Of a stretch of 41,364 nucleotides of DNA, positions 16,611 through 24,986 are shown in pieces. Under the pieces are notes generated by a model that had not been told where the DNA came from, searched no databases, and worked only from the letters and a program-made list of their open reading frames with translations. Each line of letters starts with the position of its first letter. Within the stretch, counting starts at the first letter, position 1. Source of the DNA: Metaruminococcus_A sp964607135 (GTDB taxonomy: Bacteria > Bacillota > Clostridia > Oscillospirales > Ruminococcaceae); NCBI GenBank assembly GCA_964607135.1, contig CAZSIV010000020.1:1-41364 (forward strand). Reading direction: 5' to 3'. Both the position numbers and the translations under genes were made by a program.

Positions 16611-16639
16611 ATTGTAGCGGCGGCGGGCGCGGTTGTCAA
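16611..16639 (-). promoter_or_regulatory. Promoter of the GH51 gene
   Basis: Minus-strand TTGACA (16634-16639), 17-bp GC-rich spacer, TACAAT (16611-16616). The GH51 gene can thus be transcribed separately from the upstream ABC-F gene. Confidence 0.8.
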
Positions 16640-16672
16640 TCCCGAATCTGCACGCCGCGGCGAAAAACGGGG

Positions 16673-18181
16673 TCAGGCGTCGCCCTCTCCCTTGGCGGAG
16701 GGGGCGAACTCGACCCGCTTGGTGGCGATCCGCTCCTGAAACCGCCGGTCGTGCTCGACGAAGATCATCGCGGGCTGTCCGGCGAGGAGGAGATCTTCGA
16801 TCTGCTGGCGGGACAAAAGGTCGATGTAGTTGAGGGGTTCGTCCCAAATATAGAGATGGGCCTCTTCGCTGAGGCTCCCCGCGATCAGCACCTTTTTCTT
16901 CTGCCCTTCGCTGAAGGAGGCGATGTCCTTTTCAAACTGCGCCCGGGGGAAATCCAGCTTCCGGAGGATCGCTTTGAAGAGGGATTCGTCGATCCCGCGG
17001 ATTTGGGCATACTCTCGCAGGCTCCCCTTTAAGAAAGAGGTGTCCTGCGCGATATAAGAGAGCTTTAATCCCCCTGTAGCCGTCATCCTTCCGGTGTGGG
17101 GGATCTCCTCCCCGGCCAACAGCTTGAGGACGCTCGACTTCCCGCAGCCGTTCCGCCCGGAGAGGACGACCCGCTCCCCGCGGCCGACCGCGAAGGAAAG
17201 CCCGGAGAAAACCGGCGTATCCCCGTAGCGGACCGACAGGTCTTCGCAGGAGACGAGCACCTGCTTGGGGTGGACCAGCGGGCGGATTTTCAGCTCCTCC
17301 GCCGTGTCGAGATTTCGCAGCAGCTTGCCCTTCTCCTCCGCCGCGGTCTCGAGCCGCGTCTCGATCGATTTGGCCCGCTTCATCATCTTGGCGGCCTTGT
17401 GGCCGATGGCGCCCCGGTCGGGCCGCAGCCCGGCGATGCGGTTCCCCTTCTTGGTCTTCTCGACAGCGTCCGACCAGCTCGACGCCCGTTTCGCGGCGGC
17501 GGACAGGTGGCGGATCTCCTTTTTCAGCCGTTCGTTTTCAGTCCGTTCAAAATCGTCCCGCCTCGCCTTGTTTTCAAGCCAGGAGGAGTAGTTCCCCTTT
17601 TGCAGCTCGATGTCCTGACGGTTGATCGACAGGATATGGTCGGTGCAGGCGTCGAGCAGGGCGCGGTCGTGGGAGACGAGGATGAACCCCGCCTTTCCTT
17701 TGAGGTACTGCTCGACCGATTCCCGCGCGGCGAGGTCGAGGTGGTTGGTCGGCTCGTCGATGAGCGGGAAGGTGTTCTCCCGCAGGAAGAGGCAGGCGAG
17801 CAGGACTTTGGCCCGTTCCCCCTGGCTGAGGGTGCCGAAGGGCCGGTAGAGGGCTTCCTCCCCCATGCCGAGCAGCCGGAGCTCCCGGAGCAGCCGCCAC
17901 TGCTCCGCGCCCTGGCTCAGCTCCTCCGCGAGGTCGGCGGCCGTCCGCCAGGGGTCGTCCACGGGAAAGGGGAAGTAGGCGAAATCCACCGCGGATTGGA
18001 CACACCCGCCCGCATCCAGCTCTCCCAGCAGCAGCCGGAGCAGGGTGGTCTTCCCCCGCCCGTTCCTACCGATTAAGCCGAGCCGCCAGGCGGTGTCGAG
18101 CTTGAGGCTCACATCCTCGAAAACGAGGTCGAAGCTGCCTTCGTAGCCGAAGGTCAGATGGTTGATTTGAATCGACGACAT
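16673..18181 (-). CDS. ABC-F family ATPase (ribosome protection/translation factor type)
   Basis: A 502-residue protein with two ABC domains and no membrane segments. Walker A motifs are GRNGRGKTT and GRNGCGKSS; signatures are LSQGERAKV and FSEGQKKKV; Walker B segments are IDEPTNHLD and WDEPLNYID. A basic helical linker (about 190-300) is the ribosome-contacting arm in ABC-F proteins. Length and architecture fit the Lsa/Vga/Msr-like antibiotic-resistance branch, which displaces lincosamides, streptogramin A or pleuromutilins; a housekeeping ABC-F role is the alternative. Start 18181 has GGGAGGA seven bases upstream; ATGs at 18187 and 18205 are badly placed. A long structured leader precedes it. 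Confidence 0.9.
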   Translation of the reverse strand: MSSIQINHLTFGYEGSFDLVFEDVSLKLDTAWRLGLIGRNGRGKTTLLRLLLGELDAGGCVQSAVDFAYFPFPVDDPWRTAADLAEELSQGAEQWRLLRELRLLGMGEEALYRPFGTLSQGERAKVLLACLFLRENTFPLIDEPTNHLDLAARESVEQYLKGKAGFILVSHDRALLDACTDHILSINRQDIELQKGNYSSWLENKARRDDFERTENERLKKEIRHLSAAAKRASSWSDAVEKTKKGNRIAGLRPDRGAIGHKAAKMMKRAKSIETRLETAAEEKGKLLRNLDTAEELKIRPLVHPKQVLVSCEDLSVRYGDTPVFSGLSFAVGRGERVVLSGRNGCGKSSVLKLLAGEEIPHTGRMTATGGLKLSYIAQDTSFLKGSLREYAQIRGIDESLFKAILRKLDFPRAQFEKDIASFSEGQKKKVLIAGSLSEEAHLYIWDEPLNYIDLLSRQQIEDLLLAGQPAMIFVEHDRRFQERIATKRVEFAPSAKGEGDA

Positions 18182-18450
18182 AGACATTCCTCCCAGACAA
18201 AACAAGCCCGCGGAAGGTAAAACGCCTCCCGCGGGCCGCCGGTCCGTTCAGAACCCGGCGCACGGCTCCGCAAAAAGCGGAGCTGTCCGATGGAGCCGTC
18301 ATGTGACCCTTTTTCCCGCAGCCTTGTTTTGAAAAATTCGAACGGCAAAGCAGACAGCCCGCAGCCGCCCGGCTTTTGCCTTTTCCGTTTTACAAAACAT
18401 CAGCAGGAAAAATGATACACACTCTGGCCCCCTTCTTTTAAGTTGAACTT
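18182..18450 (-). promoter_or_regulatory. Attenuator-like 5' leader of the ABC-F gene
   Basis: A transcript of about 260 nt precedes the start codon. Just upstream of the ribosome binding site is a terminator-like hairpin: GCCCGCGG pairs with CCGCGGGC (18206-18236), followed on the minus strand by TTGTTTTG. A second hairpin, GCTCCGC-TTTTT-GCGGAGC, lies at about 18274-18292. This arrangement is typical of antibiotic-inducible ABC-F genes regulated by ribosome-mediated attenuation. Confidence 0.6.
18390..18422 (-). CDS. Candidate leader peptide of the ABC-F gene
   Basis: A 10-codon frame (GTG start, MCIIFPADVL, TAA) follows AGAAGGGGG by five bases. An overlapping alternative is MYHFSC from GTG 18420. 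Both lie about 20 nt after the predicted transcription start, where a drug-stalled ribosome could influence the downstream hairpins. The evidence is only positional. Confidence 0.3.
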   Translation of the reverse strand: MCIIFPADVL

Positions 18451-18479
18451 ATCATACCACCGGTTTGCCGCCCTGTCAA
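18451..18479 (-). promoter_or_regulatory. Strong sigma-A promoter for the ABC-F leader
   Basis: Minus-strand TTGACA (18474-18479), 17-bp spacer, TATGAT (18451-18456), immediately after the stop codon of the AraC gene. Confidence 0.85.
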
Positions 18480-18482
18480 CCA

Positions 18483-19328
18483 TTAAGTCTGCCCCTTTTT
18501 CCGGTAGGCGAGGGGAGTCATCCCGGTAAACTGCCGGAAAAGGCGGGCGTAGTGGCTCTGGTCGGTAAACCCGAACCGCTCCGAGATCAGCTGGATGGAA
18601 TCCCCCGTATACTGTAAAAAGTACTTGGAGGCGTCCACCTTCCTGCGCATCACATACCGCATCGGCGTCATCTCGGCCTCTTCCTTGAACCGCCGGCAAA
18701 AATGGAACTTGCTCATGTTAACGCTTTCCGCCAGCTCCTCCAGCGTGACCTGCTCGCAGATATGGTCGTTGATGTAATCCCCCACCCGGTTGACGAAGAG
18801 ATGCTCCGGCAGCACCCCCACGGCCTTCCCCTGAAGGAAGTGCCCGATGATCTCCATCACCGCGCTGTAGAGCGCCTTTGAGATTGCGATCTCTACGTTT
18901 TCCTCCCGCCGCATCACCGCGCCGAAGCAGCCGGCCAGGATTTCGGCCACCCGGTTTCCGTCGAACTCCGCCGGAAGGAAAGAAAGAGCCTCCACCTCTT
19001 CCATCAGGCCGGAGCAGCCCTTTCCGCTCAAGTGGGAAAAGAGAAGGACGCAGGGGTCGTCCGGGTCGCTGTAATATTCGTGCCAGGGCTCCAGGTTCAT
19101 CAGGATTCCCCGCCCTGCCCCCAGCCGGAACCGCTTTCCGTTCTGGCAGACGTGGAGAATGCCGGAGCAGACCACCATGATGATATTGTTGTTGAATTTC
19201 TCCCTGCGGATGTGGAGGCCCGGCTCGTCAAGGCAGCCCATGGCGTCTGAAAAAAAGAGGTATTCCTGCGCGAATTCCGAAGGCGGGACGTACCGCAGGA
19301 ATCCGCGGTAAGGATGAAAATCCACCAT
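18483..19328 (-). CDS. AraC-family regulator with cupin-like sensor domain
   Basis: A 281-residue regulator. The N-terminal part has the AraC_binding cupin pattern: RREKFNNNIIMVVCSGILHVCQNGK, then LGAGRGILMNLEPWHEYYSDPDDPC. The C-terminal double HTH is VTLEELAESVNMSKFHFCRRF and IQLISERFGFTDQSHYARLF, followed by RQFTGMTPLAYRKK. Such proteins usually sense sugars and activate glycoside-utilisation genes; the GH51 gene two positions downstream is a plausible but untested target. Start 19328 has AGGGGGAAAG upstream. Confidence 0.92.
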   Translation of the reverse strand: MVDFHPYRGFLRYVPPSEFAQEYLFFSDAMGCLDEPGLHIRREKFNNNIIMVVCSGILHVCQNGKRFRLGAGRGILMNLEPWHEYYSDPDDPCVLLFSHLSGKGCSGLMEEVEALSFLPAEFDGNRVAEILAGCFGAVMRREENVEIAISKALYSAVMEIIGHFLQGKAVGVLPEHLFVNRVGDYINDHICEQVTLEELAESVNMSKFHFCRRFKEEAEMTPMRYVMRRKVDASKYFLQYTGDSIQLISERFGFTDQSHYARLFRQFTGMTPLAYRKKGQT

Positions 19329-19504
19329 AGCTTTCCCCCTGTAAAACGGTTTTGCAAAACGCGATGCCCCAGGGACGGTGCAGGAGCCGATACGCCCGGC
19401 CGCCGCGTTTTTACAGCATTAAAAAAACGCCCGCATTATTACGCAGACGCCTTTATCAATGATTCAGCCCGCCAAAAAACGAGCGCTTTTTAAACAACAA
19501 ACCT

Positions 19505-19533
19505 ATTATAATACCCTCGTCGGCAAAATGCAA
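19505..19533 (-). promoter_or_regulatory. Promoter in the 310-bp gap before the AraC gene
   Basis: Minus-strand TTGCAT (19528-19533), 17-bp spacer, TATAAT (19505-19510). It gives a leader of about 170 nt to the AraC gene at 19328. Nothing else was recognised in the gap 19329-19638. Confidence 0.7.
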
Positions 19534-19638
19534 GGATTTTTTTACAGTTTGTCAGATTTCAGTAAAATTTTGGAAACAAAACAGGATTTCAGGCGATTTC
19601 CCCAAAACGTATGTTCTGTTTCTCCGGAATGCGGGCAT

Positions 19639-19932
19639 CTACTGCTCGTGCACTGCCGAAAACGGCTTTTCAGGGCCGTTGACCGCATGGTCGTAAGCGT
19701 CCAGGATGTGCTGCTCCAGGTACTGCCTCGCCTCGTAGGAGATGGGGTGGGCGATATCGCGGAAGGTTCCATTTTCCTCCCGGCGGCTCGGCATGGCGAC
19801 AAAGAGGCGTTCCGGCCCCTGCACCACCTTGATGTCGTGGATGGCGATTTCGTCATCCAGCGTCACGGAGACAATAGCGCGCAGCCGCCCCTCGTTGAGC
19901 AGCTTGCGGATTTTGATGTCGGTAATATTCAT
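19639..19932 (-). CDS. spoVG: Septation/sporulation regulator SpoVG
   Basis: A 97-residue SpoVG protein: MNITDIKIRKLLNEGRLRAI, VSVTLDDEIAIHDIKVVQG, LFVAMPSRREENGTFRDIAHP and YEARQYLEQHIL are family hallmarks. SpoVG is a small DNA/RNA-binding regulator that affects asymmetric septation and, in many Firmicutes, virulence and cell wall genes. Start 19932 has GGGAGGAAGAACC upstream; the open frame upstream (to 20172) is not homologous. It is divergent from murC. Its presence supports a spore-forming Firmicute. Confidence 0.97.
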   Translation of the reverse strand: MNITDIKIRKLLNEGRLRAIVSVTLDDEIAIHDIKVVQGPERLFVAMPSRREENGTFRDIAHPISYEARQYLEQHILDAYDHAVNGPEKPFSAVHEQ

Positions 19933-20170
19933 GGTTCTTCCTCCCTTAATCTTATTTACAGTTTTGGGTATTTCTTTCAAATTATTCAGGCAATCGGGCA
20001 GAAAAGGAAATTCCCGGTAAAAATCCTGTTTATTTTGCCATATAAATGTACTATAATAAAGGTGGCCTGCCGGAAGGCAGAAGGTGAAAACGAACCGCCG
20101 GCCGCACGGCGTCATATAAGAGCTGCCGGCTTTGGCAGCCTGCGGAAAATCGGAAAGGACGGGTTGCGTC

Positions 20171-21580
20171 ATGGCTTTGGAAGGAAAAAATCCCTTAGAG
20201 GGGAAAAAGCGGCTTCATTTTATCGGGATCGGCGGCTCGGGGATGTTCCCCATCGTCCAGATTCTCCATTCGCAGGGGTATCTCATCACCGGCTCGGATA
20301 ACAACGAGTCCGACATCCTCAAGCTGGTGCGGGGGCTGGGGATCCCCGTCCAGCTGGGGCAGCGGGCGGAGAATATCGAAGGGGCGGAGCTGATCGTCTA
20401 CACCTCCGCCATCATGGACGACAACCCGGAGCTGATCGCGGCCCGGGAAAGCGGCCTCCCGCTTCTGGAGCGCAACGATGTTCTGGGCTACCTCACCAGC
20501 TTGTATGACAACACCGTCTGTGTCTGCGGCACCCACGGCAAGACCACCACCACCGCCATGCTGACCCAGATCCTGATGGACGGCGGGATCGACCCGTCCG
20601 CTGTCATCGGCGGGAAGCTCCCGCGGATCGGCGGATACGGGCGGGTCGGGCACTCTGAGACGATGGTCTGCGAATCCTGCGAGTTTTCAGACCACTTCCT
20701 CAAGCTCCACCCCGACATCGCCGTCATTCTGAACATTGACGAGGATCACCTCGACTACTTCAAAACGCTCGAAAATATCATCCGCTCCTTCCGCATCTTC
20801 GCCGGAAAAGCGACCCGGCTGCTAATCTACAACGGGGACGACGCAAACACCCGGAAGGCGGTCAAGGGGCTGGGGAAAGAGGCGGTCACCTTCGGCTTTT
20901 CGGAGGAAAACGATTATTATCCCGCCAACATCGTCCCCCTCGGCGGAACCCGCCAAAGCTTCGAGCTGTTTCATCAAAAGAACCGGATTGCGGAAATCAG
21001 GCTGAACGTCGCGGGACGGCACAACGTGCTGGACGCGGTCGCCGCCTGTGCGGCGGCGCTGGCCTGCGGCGTCCCGGCCGAGGGGCTGGCCACTCCCCTG
21101 GCCGACTTCAACGGGGCGGGCAGGCGGTTTGAGCTGCTGGGCGAGGTGAACGGCGTGACGATCGTCGACGACTACGCCCACCATCCGGCGGAGCTCCGGG
21201 TGACGCTGGAGGCCGCGAAAAAGCTGGACTTCAAACGGGTCTGGGCGGTCTTTCAGCCCTTCACCTATTCCCGCACCGCCATTCTGTTCGACGATTTTGT
21301 CGAGGTGCTCCAGATCGCCGACCGGGTTGTCCTTTCGGAGATTATGGGCTCGCGGGAAAAGAACACCTACAACATCTACTCAAAGGATCTCTGCGCCCGG
21401 ATGCCGGGGAGCGTCTGGTTTAACACCTTTGAGGAGATCCGGGATTACGTGCTGGAAAACGCCGAACCGGGGGATTTGGTGATCACCCTGGGCTGCGGCG
21501 ACATCTACAAGGCGGCGAAGCTTATGCTGGAGAAGCGGCGGAATACCTCGGCGGACAAATACGATCCGCAGAAAATATGA
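20171..21580 (+). CDS. murC: UDP-N-acetylmuramate-L-alanine ligase
   Basis: A 469-residue Mur ligase adding L-alanine to UDP-MurNAc, the first peptide step of peptidoglycan synthesis, in the cytoplasm. The N-terminal Rossmann loop HFIGIGGSGM is the MurC type. The ATP P-loop is GTHGKTTTTAML; the central NIDEDHLDYF and the C-terminal GRHNVLDAVAA and DDYAHHPAE motifs are present. Start ATG 20171 follows GAAAGGA by 11 bases; an in-frame upstream extension to 20132 lacks family similarity. TATAAT at 20052-20057 is a possible -10 with a poor -35 (TTTATT). Confidence 0.95.
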   Translation: MALEGKNPLEGKKRLHFIGIGGSGMFPIVQILHSQGYLITGSDNNESDILKLVRGLGIPVQLGQRAENIEGAELIVYTSAIMDDNPELIAARESGLPLLERNDVLGYLTSLYDNTVCVCGTHGKTTTTAMLTQILMDGGIDPSAVIGGKLPRIGGYGRVGHSETMVCESCEFSDHFLKLHPDIAVILNIDEDHLDYFKTLENIIRSFRIFAGKATRLLIYNGDDANTRKAVKGLGKEAVTFGFSEENDYYPANIVPLGGTRQSFELFHQKNRIAEIRLNVAGRHNVLDAVAACAAALACGVPAEGLATPLADFNGAGRRFELLGEVNGVTIVDDYAHHPAELRVTLEAAKKLDFKRVWAVFQPFTYSRTAILFDDFVEVLQIADRVVLSEIMGSREKNTYNIYSKDLCARMPGSVWFNTFEEIRDYVLENAEPGDLVITLGCGDIYKAAKLMLEKRRNTSADKYDPQKI

Positions 21581-21657
21581 GACCGATAGGTCTGTAACCC
21601 GTGAGCCGCCGGGCCCAAAAAATGCACGACGCACCCCGCGGAAATTTTTGATGGAGA

Positions 21658-21691
21658 AAAACAGCGGCCGGACCGAGCTCGATCCGGCCGC
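21658..21691 (-). terminator. Terminator downstream of the lipoprotein cyclophilin
   Basis: GCGGCCGGA (21664-21672) pairs with TCCGGCCGC (21683-21691) around a ten-base loop; on the minus strand it is followed by TGTTTTTC. It is also placed to slow plus-strand transcription leaving murC. Confidence 0.75.
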
Positions 21692-21787
21692 CGACAACTT
21701 TCTACCCTTTTGACCGCAGCAGGGCGGCAAAGCGTTTCAGCGCCGGCAGCGGATTCGGCATCGGTCTTTTTCTCCTGCCGGTTTCCT

Positions 21788-22540
21788 TTACCCCGCGTGG
21801 TAAGCTTCGATTCGGATTGATTCGACGATGATATCTTCGTCCGGCACGCTGCCCTTCTCCCCTGTGTCGGAATTGTCGTGGGTGGGAACCGAAGCGATCG
21901 CGTGGAGGATGTCCATCCCCTCGACGACCTGACCGAAGACGGTGTGGGCTCCGTCGAGCAGGGGGTTGCCGCCGACTTTGCTGTAAAGCTCCTTGACCGC
22001 CGGATCAAAATTTTCCCGGCCGTATCTGCGCTGGTTTTTGTTGTAGTTCACAACTGCCGCAAAATATTCCTCTGAAATAGGAGAAGAGCTTCCCTCGTTG
22101 ATGAAATACTGGCTCCCGTTGGTGTTCGGCCCGGCGTTTGCCATTGAAACCGCGCCGGTGAAGTTGTAGAGGCTGTCGCTGAATTCGTCCTCGAATTCCC
22201 CGCCGAAGGCGCTTTTTCCGCCGGTCCCGTCCCCGCGCGGGTCACCGCCCTGGATCATGAAATCCTTGACCACCCGGTGGAAGGTGAGCCCATCGTAATA
22301 CCCCTGCTCCGCAAGGGTGGTGAAGTTTTCGACCGTTTTCGGCGCCTGTTCCGGGAAAAGCCGGATGACGATCTCCCCAAACCCTTTGACCGTCATGACG
22401 GCGACCTTTTCGCCATCCTGCGGCATCGCCACCGTACCGTCCGCATTGTATTGCAGCAGAGAAGGCGCTCCGCCGCAGCCCGAAAGGGGAAGCAGCAGAC
22501 AGAAAACGGCTGCTGCAAAAAGATATTTCAAGCGTTTCAT
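21788..22540 (-). CDS. Lipoprotein cyclophilin-type peptidyl-prolyl isomerase
   Basis: A 250-residue extracytoplasmic foldase. The signal peptide ends in LPLSGC (lipobox). The cyclophilin domain shows FHRVVKDFMIQGGDPRGDGTGG, ANAGPNTNGSQYFI and LDGAHTVFGQVVEGMD. It carries an insert of about 25 residues between the FI strand and the LDG segment (VNYNKNQRRYGRENFDPAVKEL). Start 22540 has GGAGGACTTT upstream. It probably assists folding of secreted proteins outside the membrane. A cytoplasmic paralogue lies at 1513-2028. Confidence 0.95.
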   Translation of the reverse strand: MKRLKYLFAAAVFCLLLPLSGCGGAPSLLQYNADGTVAMPQDGEKVAVMTVKGFGEIVIRLFPEQAPKTVENFTTLAEQGYYDGLTFHRVVKDFMIQGGDPRGDGTGGKSAFGGEFEDEFSDSLYNFTGAVSMANAGPNTNGSQYFINEGSSSPISEEYFAAVVNYNKNQRRYGRENFDPAVKELYSKVGGNPLLDGAHTVFGQVVEGMDILHAIASVPTHDNSDTGEKGSVPDEDIIVESIRIEAYHAG

Positions 22541-22689
22541 AAAGTCCTCCATCGCCGTTTTCGGCGCTTCTAAAAGAGCTGTATTCTTTAAGTAGAGACC
22601 CTGCTACTTATTATAGGGCTTTTTCCGGCTTCTATCAAGGTGGATTTTGGAAAGTTTCAGAAAATTTAAAAATTTTTTGGCTACCCCCC

Positions 22690-22718
22690 TTTACAAATGA
22701 TCCGGTTTCCGCTATAAT
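22690..22718 (+). promoter_or_regulatory. Promoter of tRNA-Val
   Basis: TTTACA (22690-22695), 17-bp spacer, TATAAT (22713-22718), 10 bp before the mature tRNA 5' end. Confidence 0.9.
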
Positions 22719-22728
22719 AATTTGGCAC

Positions 22729-22804
22729 GGACGATTAGCTCAGCTGGTAGAGTACCTGCTTGACGTGCAGGGTGTCGGGGATTCGAGTTCCTCATCGTCC
22801 ACCA
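22729..22804 (+). tRNA. tRNA-Val (anticodon GAC)
   Basis: A 76-nt cloverleaf. The acceptor arm GGACGAT pairs with ATCGTCC, with discriminator A and encoded CCA. The anticodon stem is CCTGC/GCAGG with loop TTGACGT (anticodon GAC, valine GUC). The T arm is GGGGA-TTCGAGT-TCCTC. It is monocistronic, with its own promoter and terminator. Confidence 0.97.
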
Positions 22805-22842
22805 AAAAGCCTGAACGCGGCTTGGCGTTCAGGCTTTTTTAT
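22804..22842 (+). terminator. Terminator of tRNA-Val
   Basis: A 15-bp stem (AAAAAGCCTGAACGC with complement), six-base loop, ending in TTTTTT; it begins at the last base of the tRNA. Confidence 0.95.
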
Positions 22843-22849
22843 TTAACGC

Positions 22850-23172
22850 CTGTGCCGGTCGCGGCGGAGTGCCTCCGCAGGCAGAGTAAACAACAACGCT
22901 GGTAACCCGCGAGGCGCCTCGCAGGACTGAAATCTTTTAATTGGCACAACGTCAGTGTGCGAATTACCTGCGGCGGTTCGCCGTGCCGGGTGATTCCGGC
23001 CGGACAATACGCGGTCTGTGGCCAGACTGGCCAGTCGCGATCCGCAGGCAGAACAAATAGTAACGCCGATAACCCGCGAGGCACATCTTTTGTACGACGC
23101 GCCTCGCAGGACGAAGACCTGGAGACTGGTAGAATGTCGGTGTGCGAAATGCCCCGCCTGGGCACAGGCCGG
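22850..23172 (-). repeat. Mosaic intergenic repeat, locus 5 (two inverted units)
   Basis: Read on the minus strand there are two A+B units: A at about 23099-23150 with B at about 23035-23085, then A at about 22916-22972 with B at about 22870-22912. Words such as GCGAATTxxxTGC, TTTCAGTCCTGCGAGGCGCC and CGCGGGTTACCAGCG are shared with other loci. The outer end (CCGCCTGGGCACAGGCCGGC, 23150-23170) nearly touches the stop codon of the lipoprotein gene at 23178. Confidence 0.85.
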
Positions 23173-23177
23173 CAACG

Positions 23178-23690
23178 TTACCATTTGCCGGAATCGTTGC
23201 CGTCTAACTGTTCATAGCCGTAAGACATGCCGATTTTATCGAATAAAATCAGCGTCTCCTGAACCTGCGCGGTTAAAATCGACCGACAATAGAAGGCTTG
23301 GATCAGCCCGTCAAACGCCTCGTAGGACTTCCGGGGCCAGAGATAAAACCGATTTTCAATCTGGGCTGTCTCGATGTCCCCTCTGATTTCGACGCCCTGC
23401 CCGTCGCTGTAGATCAGGATGATCCCACTCCCGGAGCCGACGTAGCCCCGCTCGATCTCGCTGGTCATCCGGAGCTCCCGAAGAGTTTCAACGACGTCGT
23501 CCATTTGGCTCTCCTGCAATAGAATTTCCTGGGAATAACCGCCTTCCTGTCCATCTGAAAAGAAAAATAGGATGGATTCCAGCCGGTCGGCGGAAAGGTC
23601 TTCCAGCGGATAGAGCTGCCGTTCCTGGCAGCCTGCAAGCAGCATGGCAGAAAGAAGAGCGAAAAACAGAGACAAAAAACAACGCTTCAA
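23178..23690 (-). CDS. Small lipoprotein of unknown function
   Basis: A 170-residue protein with a lipoprotein signal peptide (MKRCFLSLFF to LLAGC, Cys21). TTG at 23690 is taken as the start because GGGGGGAGTT lies just upstream and the signal peptide begins there. The mature part is acidic with two copies of an FSDGQ/YSDGQ-like motif (ILFFFSDGQEGG, IILIYSDGQGVE), suggesting related beta-strand units; otherwise it is not recognised. The C-terminus (GNDSGKW) ends beside a mosaic repeat and may be altered by it. Confidence 0.8.
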   Translation of the reverse strand: MKRCFLSLFFALLSAMLLAGCQERQLYPLEDLSADRLESILFFFSDGQEGGYSQEILLQESQMDDVVETLRELRMTSEIERGYVGSGSGIILIYSDGQGVEIRGDIETAQIENRFYLWPRKSYEAFDGLIQAFYCRSILTAQVQETLILFDKIGMSYGYEQLDGNDSGKW

Positions 23691-24026
23691 TCCAACTCCC
23701 CCCTTTCAGAGCAATCGCCGGTGCACAGCCGGTTTCTATCCCATATTTTTAAAACGGTCGGAGCTTTTCCCGCCGGTTTTACAATGTGCGCCCTTTCTTC
23801 GGAAACGGCGGGAACCCGGCTCTCTGCTTTTGGGCACAAGGGAAAAACGTTCCCAGCATCTTGAAAGGATAAAGCCTCTCCCTGAATGAATTTCACACTT
23901 GTTTCGGCGAGGCGGTTCAAGGCATGAAGCCGCTTTTTTTAAACAAAATAAGTATAGCATAGTTGGAATGGAATGGAAAGACGATCAGAAAATCTTAAGA
24001 TTTTGCTTTTTAAGGAGGAATTGCCG
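23691..24026. other. Intergenic region with a terminator-like hairpin
   Basis: 336 bp between divergent genes. A plus-strand hairpin (GCGGTTC with GAAGCCGC, one bulge, 23912-23933) followed by TTTTTTT (23934-23940) looks like an intrinsic terminator or attenuator ahead of the PAP2 gene. No convincing reading frame was seen. Confidence 0.5.
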
Positions 24027-24581
24027 ATGGAGTGGCTTCTGAATGCCGATCAAGCCGCACTGTTCTGGATCCAGAACCTGCATACCGGCTGGCTGGACGG
24101 ATTGATGATCTTTCTCACAAAATTGGGAGATTTTGGGGCAGTCTGGCTCGCCGCCGGAGGGCTTCTCCTCTGTTTTAAAAGATACCGGCGCTTTGGGATT
24201 TTGCTCCTTCTCTGCCTGGCGGCGGGATATCTGCTCGGGGATCTTCTGCTAAAAAATGCGGCCGCCCGGCCGCGGCCCTTTGCGGTATTCTCCGATATAG
24301 AGCTGCTGATCCCGCCGCCCCATGGATTTTCCTTTCCTTCGGGGCATACGCTGTCCGCTTTTTCGTCATCGGCGGTTCTCTTTTTTGCCGACCGGCGTTT
24401 CGGATTCCCCGCTTGGAGCCTTGCTTCGGCAGTCGCTTTTTCCCGGCTTTATCTCTTTGTCCACTATCCCGGGGATGTTCTGGCGGGTGCTGTTTTGGGG
24501 ACGCTTCTCGCTTATCTGTTGTTTAAAATTGGCAAAAAGCTTCAATTTTTTCCTGAAACTGGATGTTTCTCCAACAAATGA
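24027..24581 (+). CDS. PAP2-family membrane phosphatase
   Basis: A 184-residue integral membrane phosphatase (PAP2/undecaprenyl-diphosphatase-like). The three-part acid phosphatase signature is present: KNAAARPRP, FPSGHTLSAFS and SRLYLFVHYPGDVLAG, with the two catalytic His residues in the last two. Around five hydrophobic segments are visible. ATG 24027 follows AAGGAGG; an open frame upstream to 23973 is not needed. Likely roles are recycling undecaprenyl-pyrophosphate (BcrC-like) or dephosphorylating phosphatidate or phosphatidylglycerophosphate; sequence alone does not decide. Confidence 0.93.
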   Translation: MEWLLNADQAALFWIQNLHTGWLDGLMIFLTKLGDFGAVWLAAGGLLLCFKRYRRFGILLLLCLAAGYLLGDLLLKNAAARPRPFAVFSDIELLIPPPHGFSFPSGHTLSAFSSSAVLFFADRRFGFPAWSLASAVAFSRLYLFVHYPGDVLAGAVLGTLLAYLLFKIGKKLQFFPETGCFSNK

Positions 24582-24986
24582 AAGAAAGAAAAACGACAAA
24601 TTTCGTTGAATTCTCGCCGGTTTTATGTTAAACTGTTATCATTCTCAAAAAGGGAAAAAGCATTTTTAGGGGTCTGATCTCGGGCGTTCCGCGCCCGTGT
24701 CCGGTCCGGCTAATATGCAGCCGAACGGTTACCGGACTTTGGGTGATCGCGCTGCGAAAAAAGGCGGGGGTATCCCGCAGAAAGGAAACGCTGCTGCCCG
24801 TATCGTCTGCGAGTTGCGCCCGGCCGATCTGGTCGCGGGCCGTACTTTGCGGGCTGCGGACTGATAGATTCGGCGCTGCCTGTGGATCGCGATTGCCTTG
24901 CCCGGTTACGGGCCGCGATTTGGCGCAGTGAGGGTACCTCGCCGGCAAAGCTTGTATTTGTTCTGTTTCATTCTCGGAGGTTTTAT
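24582..24986. other. 405-bp non-coding region upstream of the GH25 lipoprotein
   Basis: GC-rich with several short inverted repeats (CGGGCGTTCCGCGCCCG at about 24682; GCGGGGGTATCCCGC at about 24763). GGATCGCGATTG with GGTTACGGGC (about 24886-24910) resembles the end of repeat locus 9 (39998-40030), so this may hold a decayed repeat copy. A weak promoter (TTGAAT at about 24605, TTAAAC 16 bp later) would give a leader of over 300 nt. No gene is supported. Confidence 0.4.
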
